NCBI RefSeq assembly: GCF_017094525.1
Contig: NZ_CP064788.1
Coordinates: 1,969,030 to 2,033,029, forward strand
Direction: 5' to 3'
Source of the DNA: Halapricum desulfuricans
GTDB taxonomy: Archaea; Halobacteriota; Halobacteria; Halobacteriales; Haloarculaceae
DNA: 64,000 nt
Shown here: piece by piece, positions 8,925 through 16,372 of the stretch
How positions within the stretch are numbered: the stretch's first letter is position 1
Layout: each line of letters begins with the position of its first letter
Program-made: the position numbers and the translations under genes
The notes under the pieces: generated by a model
Databases searched by the model: none
The model's input: the letters and a program-made list of their open reading frames with translations, nothing else
What the model was told of the DNA's origin: nothing

Positions 8925-9353
8925 ATGACCGTTCGAGAGATCCGGGCCGACGACCGCGACCGACTGCGGGAGATCCAGCAGGCCGTGCTGTCCGATCCCA
9001 GTCCGTCCGTGCTCGCGGCGGCGCTGGACGGGCCGCTGTTCGGCCTCGTCGCCGAAGACTCGGGTGCTGTCGTCGGCTACCTGCTGGCCGTGATCGGCGA
9101 GACGCGCACCTACGTGCCGGAACTGGCAGTCGCGGCCGACACACAGCGCAGGGGACACGGGTCAGCATTGCTCGCGGCGGCGATCGATCGACTGTGCGAG
9201 CGCAGCGTCCGGACCGTGCGACTGACGACGCGCGCCGACGATCCGGCCGCACGAGCGTTCTACGAGCAGCAAGGGTTCGAGAGCGTCGAGCGAATACCCG
9301 ATCACTACGACGACGCCGACGGCGTCGTGTACGAGCGTCGGATCGACGGCTAG
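8925..9353 (+). CDS. GNAT-family N-acetyltransferase
   Basis: A 142-residue protein of the GNAT fold. The acetyl-CoA pyrophosphate loop is present as QRRGHGSALL, preceded by the beta-strand ELAVAADT and followed by the FYEQQGFESVERI segment near the C-terminus. It resembles RimI-like acetyltransferases, but the acceptor (protein N-terminus, small molecule) cannot be read from sequence. It starts 6 bp after the DUF92 gene and is probably translated from the same transcript. It converges on dnaG, with 26 bp between the stops. Confidence 0.85.
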   Translation: MTVREIRADDRDRLREIQQAVLSDPSPSVLAAALDGPLFGLVAEDSGAVVGYLLAVIGETRTYVPELAVAADTQRRGHGSALLAAAIDRLCERSVRTVRLTTRADDPAARAFYEQQGFESVERIPDHYDDADGVVYERRIDG

Positions 9354-9379
9354 CGAGTGTCGAGCGACGACCCCGCCGA

Positions 9380-10717
9380 TCAGGAGACGACGCGAAGACG
9401 GACTGACGCGGGCTTTTTGACGAACTGTCCCTCTTCGGTCGCAATCACTTCCCCGACGCCGCGCTGGGCGGCCACGTCGAGCACGCGCTGGTCGACCGGA
9501 CCGTCGACGACGACCGTCGCGGGCGTCGTCTCCGCGTCGGCGATGGCATCGAACGCCGCTCCGGCATCGCGTTCGTCGAGCGGGTTCAACCCCTCGTCGA
9601 GCAGTCGAACTCGCCCGCTTTCACCCTCGATGACGCGTGCAATGTGATCGCCGAGCGTCCGTTCGCGCTCGCTCGCCCGACTCTCGCTGGAGTCGTCGTC
9701 TTCGCTCGCACTGGCGTCTCCGACATCGCTCTCGGCTGCTTCGACGTCGTTGTCGTCCGTTTCGGCGTCTTCGTCCGCTGGCGCCGATCGACGCTCGGGT
9801 TCGGCACTCGCCGTCGGCCCGCCTGCAGTCGTATCGTCGGACAGGTCGTCACCGTCGGTCGCTGTCACTCGCGCACTCGCGCCGTCCGCAAGCGTCTGCT
9901 GTTCGTCGCCGGTCGCCTCGAGTGCCTCCTCGTAGGTCGTCTTCTCGCGGAGAGCGGTCATGACCGCCTCCCGAGAGAGATCCTCGACCGACTTGCCGTC
10001 GGGCGCGAACGCGACGTAATCGACGTCACCGACCTGCGCCAGTTCGCGCAGGATGAGCTCCCCGCCGCGATCGCCGTCGAGAAACGCCGTCACCGTGCGT
10101 TCGTCGGTCAGGCGAGCGACCGCGTCGGGGACGTTCGTCCCCTCGACGGCGATGGCGTTCTTGATGCCGAACTGCAGCAGCTGCAACACGTCAGCGCGCC
10201 CCTCGACGACGATGATCGCGTCGCTGTCGGCGACCCGAGGACCGGCCGGATACCCCTCGAAGTCGGTGATCCGCTCTGCGCGGGCCTGCCGGCGGACCTC
10301 CTCGATGAGTTCCTGACTCGAGAGGACCGACTCGTCGAACCGCTCCAGCAACTCGGTCGCTCGCTCGACGATCTCGCGGCGCTTGGCCTGGCGGACATCT
10401 TCGAGATCGGTCACCTCGAAGGTCGCCCGACACGGCCCGACGCGGTCGATCGTCTCCAGACTCGCCGCCAGGATGGACGTCTCGACGCGATCGAGGCCGC
10501 TGGCGATCGTCACCCTGCCCGTCGACTGGCCGCCCTCCGAGTCGATCTCGACGTCGATCCGACCGAGTTTTGCCGACTCCTGTAGCTTCCGGATCTCGAG
10601 TTCGTCGCCGAGCAACCCCTCGGTCTGACCGAAGATCGCACCGACGACGTCACTCCGTTCTACCACCCCGTTGGCGGTGATCTGTGCGTGAATGAGGTAT
10701 TTGGATGAATCCTGCAT
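9380..10717 (-). CDS. dnaG: Archaeal DnaG-type primase / exosome subunit
   Basis: A 445-residue DnaG-type protein from the ATG at 10715-10717 (MQDSSKYLIHAQITANGVVE). The Toprim domain is clear: IIVVEGRADVLQLLQFG with the catalytic Glu and the acidic FLDGDRGGELI. Archaeal DnaG has RNA-binding and primase activity and is a core part of the archaeal exosome cap. Between the Toprim domain and the C-terminal domain lies a long, highly acidic linker of about 110 residues (Asp/Glu/Ser-rich), typical of haloarchaeal versions. The C-terminal region ends VKKPASVRLRVVS. Its 5' leader contains a hairpin at 10802-10832. Confidence 0.95.
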   Translation of the reverse strand: MQDSSKYLIHAQITANGVVERSDVVGAIFGQTEGLLGDELEIRKLQESAKLGRIDVEIDSEGGQSTGRVTIASGLDRVETSILAASLETIDRVGPCRATFEVTDLEDVRQAKRREIVERATELLERFDESVLSSQELIEEVRRQARAERITDFEGYPAGPRVADSDAIIVVEGRADVLQLLQFGIKNAIAVEGTNVPDAVARLTDERTVTAFLDGDRGGELILRELAQVGDVDYVAFAPDGKSVEDLSREAVMTALREKTTYEEALEATGDEQQTLADGASARVTATDGDDLSDDTTAGGPTASAEPERRSAPADEDAETDDNDVEAAESDVGDASASEDDDSSESRASERERTLGDHIARVIEGESGRVRLLDEGLNPLDERDAGAAFDAIADAETTPATVVVDGPVDQRVLDVAAQRGVGEVIATEEGQFVKKPASVRLRVVS

Positions 10718-10801
10718 TGGTGATCTGGGTCGCGTGACCCGGTGAGAGTGCCATGACTGAGCGCATGGGCGGTCATCTGTACGAGAGCCAATCGCAAATG
10801 C

Positions 10802-10832
10802 CTGTCGAGGGTCTCTCGTCTCCCTCCGACAG
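10802..10832 (-). promoter_or_regulatory. Hairpin in the dnaG leader
   Basis: On the minus strand CTGTCGGAGGG and CCCTCGACAG form a stem of about ten base pairs with one bulge around a 10-base loop. It lies about 85-115 bp upstream of the dnaG start. A TATA-like GAATTATTTTGATC near 10850 would put transcription start just before it, so it could sit in a 5' leader. Whether it regulates anything is unknown. Confidence 0.3.
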
Positions 10833-10916
10833 TTTTGATCAAAATAATTCTTCAAACGGGCAGGTAGATGATCAACAGTAACGGTTAAGTCGGTATAGTA
10901 GTAAATACCTTCACCC

Positions 10917-11141
10917 GTGACCGAACGAGTACAGATCCTCCTGTGGGGCGTCGTCGCGTTCACATTGATCGCGCTGGCCGTGCCGTGGTTCATGTGGCGT
11001 TCGGGGACCGTCGTTGCCGGGCTGCCGATCTGGATCTGGTGGCACGTCGGCTGGCTCGCGCTGGCAAGCGTCGTCTTCTACGTCTTCACGCAGCGGGCGT
11101 GGGGACTCGGCGTCGAGCGCGGAGGTGGTCACCGTGGCTGA
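10917..11141 (+). CDS. DUF3311 small membrane protein, partner of the SSF transporter
   Basis: A 74-residue protein starting at GTG 10917 with two transmembrane segments (ILLWGVVAFTLIALAVPWFM and WLALASVVFYVFT) and the family's characteristic WHVGWL between them. DUF3311 proteins are found next to sodium/solute symporters, in the same way YhdT accompanies PanF in bacteria. Here its stop overlaps the start of the SSF gene by 8 bp, strongly suggesting a two-component transporter unit. A TATA-like GTATAGTAG lies near 10893-10901. Confidence 0.75.
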   Translation: MTERVQILLWGVVAFTLIALAVPWFMWRSGTVVAGLPIWIWWHVGWLALASVVFYVFTQRAWGLGVERGGGHRG

Positions 11142-12609
11142 CGTCGCGCTGCAGGTCGGCATCATCGTCGGCTATCTGCTGGTCGCGCTGGCGATCGGCG
11201 TCGTCGCCTACCGCCTGACAGAACGCACGGCCGAGGACTATTACCTGGCCAGTCGGACGCTCGGAACGGTCGTACTGTTGTTTACCACCTTTGCGACGCT
11301 GCTGTCGGCGTTCACGTTCTTCGGGGGGCCAAACGCCTCTGCGGCGAACGGTCCGGAGTGGATCCTCGTCATGGGCGTGATGGACGGTGTCATCTTTGCG
11401 GTGCTGTGGTACGTGATCGGCTACAAACAGTGGCTGGTCGGCCAGCACGAGGGCTACGTGACGCTGGGCGAGATGCTCGGCGATCGGTTCGGGTCGACCG
11501 CGCTGCGAATCACTGTCGCAGTCATCAGTGTCTTCTGGCTGTTCCCGTACGTCATGCTCCAGCAGCAGGGCGCTGGAACGGCCCTGAAAGCGCTGACCGA
11601 CGGGGCGATCCCCTACTGGGTCGGGGCCGGCGGCATCACGCTGTTCATGATCGGCTACGTCGCGCTGGCGGGCATGCGAGGGGTCGCCTGGACGGACACC
11701 CTTCAGGGACTGTTCATGCTCGTGATGGTCTGGGTGGCCTTCGGGTGGGTCCTCGTCTCGATCGGTGGCCCCGTCACGGCTACCAGCCGACTCGCGGAGA
11801 CGAATCCGGAGTTCCTCAAACTCGGCGGCGGCGCGTACTCGCCGGCGTACATCGTTTCAACGGCCGTCTCGATCGCCTTCGGCGTGACGATGTTCCCGCA
11901 GGTTAACCAGCGGTTTTTCGTCGCCAAGTCCGAGGCCGTCCTCAAGCGGACGTTCGCGCTGTGGCCCGTGCTCGTGGTCCTGCTGTTCGTCCCGGCGTTC
12001 ATGCTCGGCGCGTGGGCGGCCGGATACGGGATCTCTCCAGCGGACGGCAACGTCCTGCCGCTGTTGCTCAACGAGTTCACGCCCGGCTGGTTCGCCGCGC
12101 TGGTCGTGGCCGGCGCGATGGCCGCGATGATGTCCTCCAGCGACTCGATGTTGCTGTCTGGCTCGTCGTACATGACGCGTGACATCTATCGACAGGTCGC
12201 CGAGCGTGCCAGCCAGCGTCGCGAGGATCTGATCGCCCGGGTCGGCGTGGCCGTCTTTGCGACCCTGTCGTTCGTTGCGAGTCTGTTCCAGCCCGGAACG
12301 CTCGTCGAGATCGGCGAGACGGCGTTCGGCGGGTTCGCACAGCTCGCACTGCCCGTGATCGTCGCGCTCTACTGGCCCGGCACGACCCGCAAGGGCATGC
12401 TGGCCGGCGTACTCGGCAGTCAGGCGTTCTATCTCGCCAGCGTCTTCCTGTCGGTCGTCCCGTCGTCGTATCTCGGCGGCTGGTCTGCCTCGATCGTCGG
12501 CATGGTCCTCGGGCTGGTGCTCACAGTGACCGTCTCGCTCGCCACTGCCGCCGCGCCGGAGGAAAACGCCAGCCGGTTCAGCGATCTACAGGCGATCGAC
12601 GCGGATTAA
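11134..12609 (+). CDS. Sodium:solute symporter (SSF family)
   Basis: A 491-residue protein with about 13 transmembrane segments belonging to the SSF family. The start is the GTG at 11134, chosen because GGAGGTG lies 6 bp upstream inside the DUF3311 gene; an in-frame GTG at 11125 is less likely. Family signatures include EDYYLASRTLG near the N-terminus, the GMRGVAWTDTLQG segment, and AAMMSSSDSMLLSGSSYMTRDIY, the conserved sodium-site region. The substrate is not evident; pairing with DUF3311 recalls pantothenate or organic-acid permeases. The following gene once began 35 bp downstream, before the integration event at 12645. Confidence 0.88.
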   Translation: MADVALQVGIIVGYLLVALAIGVVAYRLTERTAEDYYLASRTLGTVVLLFTTFATLLSAFTFFGGPNASAANGPEWILVMGVMDGVIFAVLWYVIGYKQWLVGQHEGYVTLGEMLGDRFGSTALRITVAVISVFWLFPYVMLQQQGAGTALKALTDGAIPYWVGAGGITLFMIGYVALAGMRGVAWTDTLQGLFMLVMVWVAFGWVLVSIGGPVTATSRLAETNPEFLKLGGGAYSPAYIVSTAVSIAFGVTMFPQVNQRFFVAKSEAVLKRTFALWPVLVVLLFVPAFMLGAWAAGYGISPADGNVLPLLLNEFTPGWFAALVVAGAMAAMMSSSDSMLLSGSSYMTRDIYRQVAERASQRREDLIARVGVAVFATLSFVASLFQPGTLVEIGETAFGGFAQLALPVIVALYWPGTTRKGMLAGVLGSQAFYLASVFLSVVPSSYLGGWSASIVGMVLGLVLTVTVSLATAAAPEENASRFSDLQAIDAD

Positions 12610-12644
12610 CACCTTTTTGTCGGCGGCTACGCTACCCACACCAC

Positions 12645-12700
12645 ATGCATACCCACATCGTCCCGGTCGGATTCGACTACGACCGGTTGATCGCGCCGCT
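12645..12700 (+). repeat. Left attachment-site copy (56-bp direct repeat)
   Basis: Identical over 56 bp to 15293-15348 and begins with the ATG of the target gene. The bases on either side differ between copies (C before and C after here; T before and G after at the right copy), which defines the limits. The frame continues into element DNA and stops at 12795-12797, giving a useless 50-residue chimera, MHTHIVPVGFDYDRLIAPLA then unrelated residues. Confidence 0.9.
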
Positions 12701-12735
12701 CGCGGCCTCTGTCGGGCTTTCGGAGATGTTTACCA

Positions 12736-13153
12736 ATGCCCGAAACCACGCTCGAACCCATCGCTCCGGACGAGGCGGTACGCCTCTACCTGCGTGACCG
12801 TCAGAACGAATTAGCCGACGCGACCATCGACTCCTACCGGTACAAACTCGAAAAGTTCGTAGACTGGTGCGAGACGGAAGACCTTGAGAACCTGAACTCG
12901 CTTTCGGGGCGTGACCTACTCCGGTTCAAGCAGTACCGTGCCCAAGACCTGAATAGCGTTTCGCTCAAGGGCCAACTCGACGCTCTGCGGGCGTTCGTGA
13001 AATGGTGCGAGTCCATCGACGCTGTCGAGCAAGACCTTCACAACAAGGTTCTCTCACCCTCGCTGAACGACGGCGACCGAGAGCGCGACGTGTTACTCGA
13101 CTCCGACGCCGCGACAGACATACTCGACCACCTCGCCCGATTCGAGGGTCGCG
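12736..13153 (+). pseudogene. Tyrosine integrase, N-terminal fragment cut by an IS6-type element
   Basis: From ATG 12736 the product MPETTLEPIAPDEAVRLYLR onward contains the core-binding (SAM-like) domain of a haloarchaeal XerC/phage-type integrase: DATIDSYRYKLEKFVDWCE, SLSGRDLLRFKQYRA and the ALRAFVKWCE helix. It is lost at about residue 137 (LDHLARFEG), just where the catalytic domain should begin. From 13147 the sequence is the insertion sequence, and the frame runs on into it until 13230. No catalytic Arg, His or Tyr remains, and the rest of the gene is not found on the far side of the insertion, so insertion was followed by deletion. Confidence 0.8.
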
Positions 13154-13837
13154 TTAACTTTGGCGTGAGTTGTGATAGACGGCAAAGGCTTCGAGCCATT
13201 CTTCAGCTGTCTCTAGCTCGACATGGCTGAAACTATTTGCAAACGAAGATGTTCGTCGTTCTACCTCCCAAAAGACACGTTCGATGGCATTCCGATTTCC
13301 ATGTGCGAGTATCTGAAATCGGTAGCCATCTTCAGCCAGGACCGGAGCAAGGTAATCGGCGTCATCAACGAGAAACAGGACGTTGTCGAGCTGATAGCGA
13401 CGATGGAGTTCGTCGAGAAACCACCGCGTGGTCTGTTTGTTCGCCGTTGGAAATAGGCTCACGTGCAATATTTCGTTCGTCGCGGGATCGACAGCGCCGT
13501 ACAGCCAGAATTGCTGTCCATGCAGGCGGATCATTTTCTCGTCGACCGTAAGCTGATCCGCAGTGACTGTCGAAATTGGCTGTAGATCGGCTTTGTGAAC
13601 CCACTCGTGGATCGCTACATGACTCCGTTGGACTCCCAACTCATCGAGAAACTGACTGGCATCCCGTAATGACATACCTGCCAAGTGACATCGGATGCCT
13701 ACTTGAATCGCCCACTCGGGAGTCCGATCTCGCTCCACAAACGACAAGTCTATCCACGCGATACTCTCGCTGAGGCGGCCGGTTTCTGTCATAGACACTC
13801 AGAACTCGTCCGCCTCATCCTCTAACTTAACGCGACC
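13147..13837 (-). mobile_element. IS6-type insertion sequence (about 691 bp)
   Basis: The transposase gene is bounded by an 11-bp inverted repeat, GGTCGCGTTAA at 13147-13157 and TTAACGCGACC at 13827-13837; similarity continues imperfectly inward. The size fits IS6-family elements of haloarchaea. I see no target-site duplication in the flanks (GATTCGAG on the left, ACGAGATT on the right), and the interrupted integrase does not resume on the right, so a deletion next to the element is likely. Confidence 0.65.
13154..13798 (-). CDS. IS6-family transposase (haloarchaeal ISH type)
   Basis: A 214-residue transposase starting MSMTETGRLSESIAWIDLSF. It matches haloarchaeal IS6-type transposases: the HTH-like segment HLAGMSLRDASQFLDELGVQ, then the DDE core with Asp in LTVDEKMIRLHG, Asp in NVLFLVDDADYL, and Glu in the AIERVFWEVERRTSSF region, ending AEEWLEAFAVYHNSRQS. 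Length and motifs look complete, so it may be active. A fragment with the same C-terminal end (AESWLEAFAVWWNRCQS) is present at 57205-57284. Confidence 0.88.
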   Translation of the reverse strand: MSMTETGRLSESIAWIDLSFVERDRTPEWAIQVGIRCHLAGMSLRDASQFLDELGVQRSHVAIHEWVHKADLQPISTVTADQLTVDEKMIRLHGQQFWLYGAVDPATNEILHVSLFPTANKQTTRWFLDELHRRYQLDNVLFLVDDADYLAPVLAEDGYRFQILAHGNRNAIERVFWEVERRTSSFANSFSHVELETAEEWLEAFAVYHNSRQS

Positions 13838-14127
13838 ACGAGATTACCCCGAAGAGACAGTGACTCCGTACAATATAGTAGGTGCTGTAAGATTATAATT
13901 GTGGGGAATTATAACTCTATAGACAATGCGCCAGAAGAATTAGAAGCCACTCACACAGCCGCACAGAGGCGCAGAGCGCACGTCAGATACGACGGCCAAT
14001 ACCACTCGCCCCGCGACGAACGCTTACACGGGCCTGCTGACGCCGCTCTCACGGCTCGCTGTCGATGCGACTATTCTCGAAAGTAGTGGTAGAAGTATTC
14101 TCTTTCCGGTTTAGGGGATGTACGGAG
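13838..14127. other. AT-richer non-coding stretch inside the integrated element
   Basis: Between the IS6-type end and the wHTH gene no convincing gene is seen. An open frame at 13901-14086 encodes a charged 61-residue peptide without recognisable features and is not annotated. A small dyad, ATAATTGTGGGGAATTAT, lies at about 13896-13913. The stretch may be the decayed remainder of the integrase 3' end. Confidence 0.4.
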
Positions 14128-14397
14128 TCAGTTTTCGTCGTCGGGTTCGAGTTCGTTTAGATTCAGTTCGCCAGCGAGGTACGCTTCTCCCTCGTCGGTA
14201 AGAACGAACACCGCGTTTCCGTAATCAGCGATAAGGGACTTCTCAACCAGCACGTCGCACCGCTTGTGAAGGTAAGAGCGAGAGAAGTGGATATTCGGGT
14301 GGTTCGCCATTTTCGTCGGCGTTCCACTCTTATGCTCTTGTAGGTACTCCATGATTTTCTCGTCTGCGAGGGTAGTCCACTCCGCCGAGAGGCGCAT
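14128..14397 (-). CDS. PhiH1-repressor-like winged-helix protein
   Basis: An 89-residue protein from ATG 14395-14397 (MRLSAEWTTLADEKIMEYLQ). The fold reads as a compact winged helix: LADEKIMEYLQEHKSGTPTKMAN as the first helices, HFSRSYLHKRCDVLVEKSLI as the recognition helix, and NAVFVLTDEGEAYLAGEL as the wing. Proteins of this pattern are annotated as phage PhiH1 repressor-like in haloarchaea and occur in proviruses and integrated elements. It is divergent from the lipoprotein gene at 14508 and could control the promoters in the 110-bp gap between them. The frame is open upstream, but the start shown fits the family length. Confidence 0.75.
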   Translation of the reverse strand: MRLSAEWTTLADEKIMEYLQEHKSGTPTKMANHPNIHFSRSYLHKRCDVLVEKSLIADYGNAVFVLTDEGEAYLAGELNLNELEPDDEN

Positions 14398-14507
14398 TGT
14401 GCCGAATGTGGCGGCGTCAGGCGTTAGCACCCACGAATAGTGATTTTGAGAACGTTTAGTGACTATAAGATCGATATAAGTAGTTGCCGCTTGATTGCCA
14501 TATTGCA

Positions 14508-14954
14508 ATGGAACTGAATCGACGGCAATACCTTGCGACCCTCGGAACAACCGCAAGCGCCCTCGCTCTCGCAGGATGTAGCGGCGATAGTAACGGTTCC
14601 GAAGACGGCGACGGTGATTCAACGGATACGCCGACCAGTGGCCCCACTGGCAATCCCGTGGACATTATCGAGACATGGCACAGCGCGTTAGACGACGGTG
14701 ATATTGATACAGCAAACAATCTTATCCACGAAAACGCGTCAGAAGAGACAGGCGTGACAGAAATAACCGAAGGACAGGGAGAGTTCTACAATGGGAACTC
14801 GGTAACTCTCGACAATACCGAAATCGTTGAAGAAGATGATAACGTAGTCGTTGTTGAAGTGACGACCACCGTTGCTGGAAACACAGAAACATCCACATTG
14901 GAATTACGAAGTCAAGATGGTGCGTGGAAAGTTTACGGAATTAGGGATGAATAA
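14508..14954 (+). CDS. Tat-exported lipoprotein
   Basis: A 148-residue protein, MELNRRQYLATLGTTASALA then LAGCSG. The twin-arginine motif NRRQYL and a lipobox ending LAGC mark a Tat-secreted, membrane-anchored lipoprotein, the normal haloarchaeal type. A Ser/Asp/Thr/Gly-rich linker follows, then a domain of about 100 residues (IIETWHSALDDGDIDTANNL, ending LRSQDGAWKVYGIRDE) resembling the NTF2-like/DUF4878 lipoprotein fold. The start at 14508 is supported by TATA-like GATATAAG at 14473-14480. It is cargo of the integrated element; no function is evident. Confidence 0.75.
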   Translation: MELNRRQYLATLGTTASALALAGCSGDSNGSEDGDGDSTDTPTSGPTGNPVDIIETWHSALDDGDIDTANNLIHENASEETGVTEITEGQGEFYNGNSVTLDNTEIVEEDDNVVVVEVTTTVAGNTETSTLELRSQDGAWKVYGIRDE

Positions 14955-15255
14955 AGCGAGCGCATAGAAGGACTACACGAAAAACAGGACAGACCGAGAA
15001 GGACTACGGCGAACTCGGGTTCCGTATTCTACAAATTCTCGAACATATGCGGTGAGCGCGCGCGGTTGCCCTCGGGATAGACGGCTACCGTTGAAATCCT
15101 AATCCATCGAAAGCGCCACGTACAGGAGTTCTTTCTACACAATCCATTCCGGAATGAGGGAAGAACTGAAAAGGCCACAGTACCTACGTATGTACGAAAG
15201 CCCACGAGGGCGCGGCGGCAAACATCGGTGATGTGCATAACAACGGTCGCAGAAC
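14955..15255. other. Non-coding right end of the integrated element
   Basis: No gene that I can support is present on either strand between the lipoprotein stop and the palindromic promoter. Short open frames here lack codon bias, recognisable residues and promoters. As the right end of the element it may contain integrase arm-binding sites, which I cannot recognise by eye. Confidence 0.4.
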
Positions 15256-15276
15256 TGGTGTTTTATATAAACACCA
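15256..15276 (+). promoter_or_regulatory. Palindromic TATA promoter supplied by the element
   Basis: TGGTGTTT-TATAT-AAACACCA: 8-bp inverted arms flank the TATA core. It sits 17-37 bp upstream of the ATG at 15293, inside element DNA and just left of the attachment repeat. It therefore drives the restored regulator gene, and a dimeric protein bound to the dyad would compete with TBP. Confidence 0.6.
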
Positions 15277-15292
15277 ACCCGTTGTACCGCAT

Positions 15293-15348
15293 ATGCATAC
15301 CCACATCGTCCCGGTCGGATTCGACTACGACCGGTTGATCGCGCCGCT
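15293..15348 (+). repeat. Right attachment-site copy (56-bp direct repeat)
   Basis: Identical to 12645-12700. It forms the first 18 codons of the intact downstream gene, so integration reconstituted the reading frame exactly. Confidence 0.9.
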
Positions 15349-16195
15349 GGTGCGCGAGCAACTCGACGTCGATCGGGCGATTCTACTGGAGGGGGCGGTC
15401 GGCAGCGAAGCAAACGTCGAATACTCCCAGCAACTGGCCGCCCAGCTGGAGACGGACTTCCGGAACCTGCTGGGTGCCGAAACCGAACGGATCGCTCTGG
15501 AGGACGTCTACGACTACGACGCGGCCTTCGAGGAGGCCTACGCGCTGATCAACGCCGAACTCGATCACAGTCCGGAAGCCGAGGTATGGGTCAACATCTC
15601 CGCGATGCCCCGGCCGGTGTCGTTTGCCTTTGCGACGGCAGCAAACTCGATCATGGTCGAACGAGAGGGCGACCGCGATCGGATCCACACCTACTACACG
15701 GCCCCCGAGAAATACCTCGAGACGGAGCTGGCCGAGGAGTTGCGCGAGGGGATCGACATCGTGACCGATCTCGGCCGAGAGCTCGACGACGAGCGAGTCG
15801 AAGCGTGGCTCACGAGCGCCCGGGACCTGCTCTCGGAGTTCGACGAGCGCGGGACGACAATCGGAGCCAAGGAGATCGACGGCAGTTACGTCGTCGAACT
15901 CCCGGTCGCGTCGTTCTCGAACGTCAAGCCCTTCGAGGAAGTTATCCTGTTCACGCTAGGCGAACACGGCGAGTTCGAATCGGTCTCCGAACTCGCCCAG
16001 CAGCTGGCCGAAGACCTCGGCGAGGAGTACACCGACAGCTTCCGCTCGAAGGTCCTGTACAACGTCGACCGGCTCGGACCGGGCGGCAAAGGATACATCG
16101 AACAGGAATCACACGGCAAGTCCTACCGGACCCGGCTGTCGCGCATCGGACAACTGTGGGTGCGCGCTCACTCCAACGAAGACGACCAACTGTGA
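15293..16195 (+). CDS. HFX_2341-family regulator (CARF-like plus wHTH)
   Basis: A 300-residue protein starting MHTHIVPVGFDYDRLIAPLV. The N-terminal part resembles the Rossmann-like ligand-sensing domain of HFX_2341-type haloarchaeal regulators, with VWVNISAMPRPVSFAFATAA as the conserved segment. The C-terminal part is a winged helix (FEEVILFTLGEHGEFESVSE, then LAQQLAEDLGEEYTDSFRSK and TRLSRIGQLW). It would be a ligand-responsive DNA-binding protein; the ligand is unknown. Its 5' end is the attachment site of the element at 12645-15348, so it now has the element's promoter. The frame extends upstream to 15233, but the duplicated start fixes the ATG at 15293. Confidence 0.8.
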   Translation: MHTHIVPVGFDYDRLIAPLVREQLDVDRAILLEGAVGSEANVEYSQQLAAQLETDFRNLLGAETERIALEDVYDYDAAFEEAYALINAELDHSPEAEVWVNISAMPRPVSFAFATAANSIMVEREGDRDRIHTYYTAPEKYLETELAEELREGIDIVTDLGRELDDERVEAWLTSARDLLSEFDERGTTIGAKEIDGSYVVELPVASFSNVKPFEEVILFTLGEHGEFESVSELAQQLAEDLGEEYTDSFRSKVLYNVDRLGPGGKGYIEQESHGKSYRTRLSRIGQLWVRAHSNEDDQL

Positions 16196-16372
16196 CGGCC
16201 TCTGTCCACCTAGAAATTCAATTTCAGACAATACTCACGCGCAAACGTTCACGATAGATGGTGTGTGGTATCGATCGACAACCCAAATATCAGGGTGCGA
16301 ATCGTCCATGAGTGGAACCGTGTCGCAGGGACCGAGCGATTTATCCGTGTACGGAATTGTGTTTTAGGTACA

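Larger units (their letters stand above)
12645..15348. mobile_element. Small integrated element flanked by a 56-bp direct repeat
   Basis: A 56-bp sequence is repeated exactly at 12645-12700 and 15293-15348. Both copies are the start of the same gene (MHTHIVPVGFDYDRLIAPL). Between them lie a tyrosine-integrase fragment, an IS6-type transposase, a PhiH1-repressor-like wHTH protein and a Tat lipoprotein. This is the classic result of site-specific integration into a gene end, with the target gene restored by the right-hand copy. The element is reduced (about 2.6 kb) and its integrase is broken, so it is probably fixed. The left copy keeps the old upstream region; the right copy has upstream DNA from the element. 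Confidence 0.85.

Noticed and set aside
13901-14086. A 61-codon ORF in the integrated element
   Set aside because: No promoter, no known features and unusual residue composition; left unannotated.
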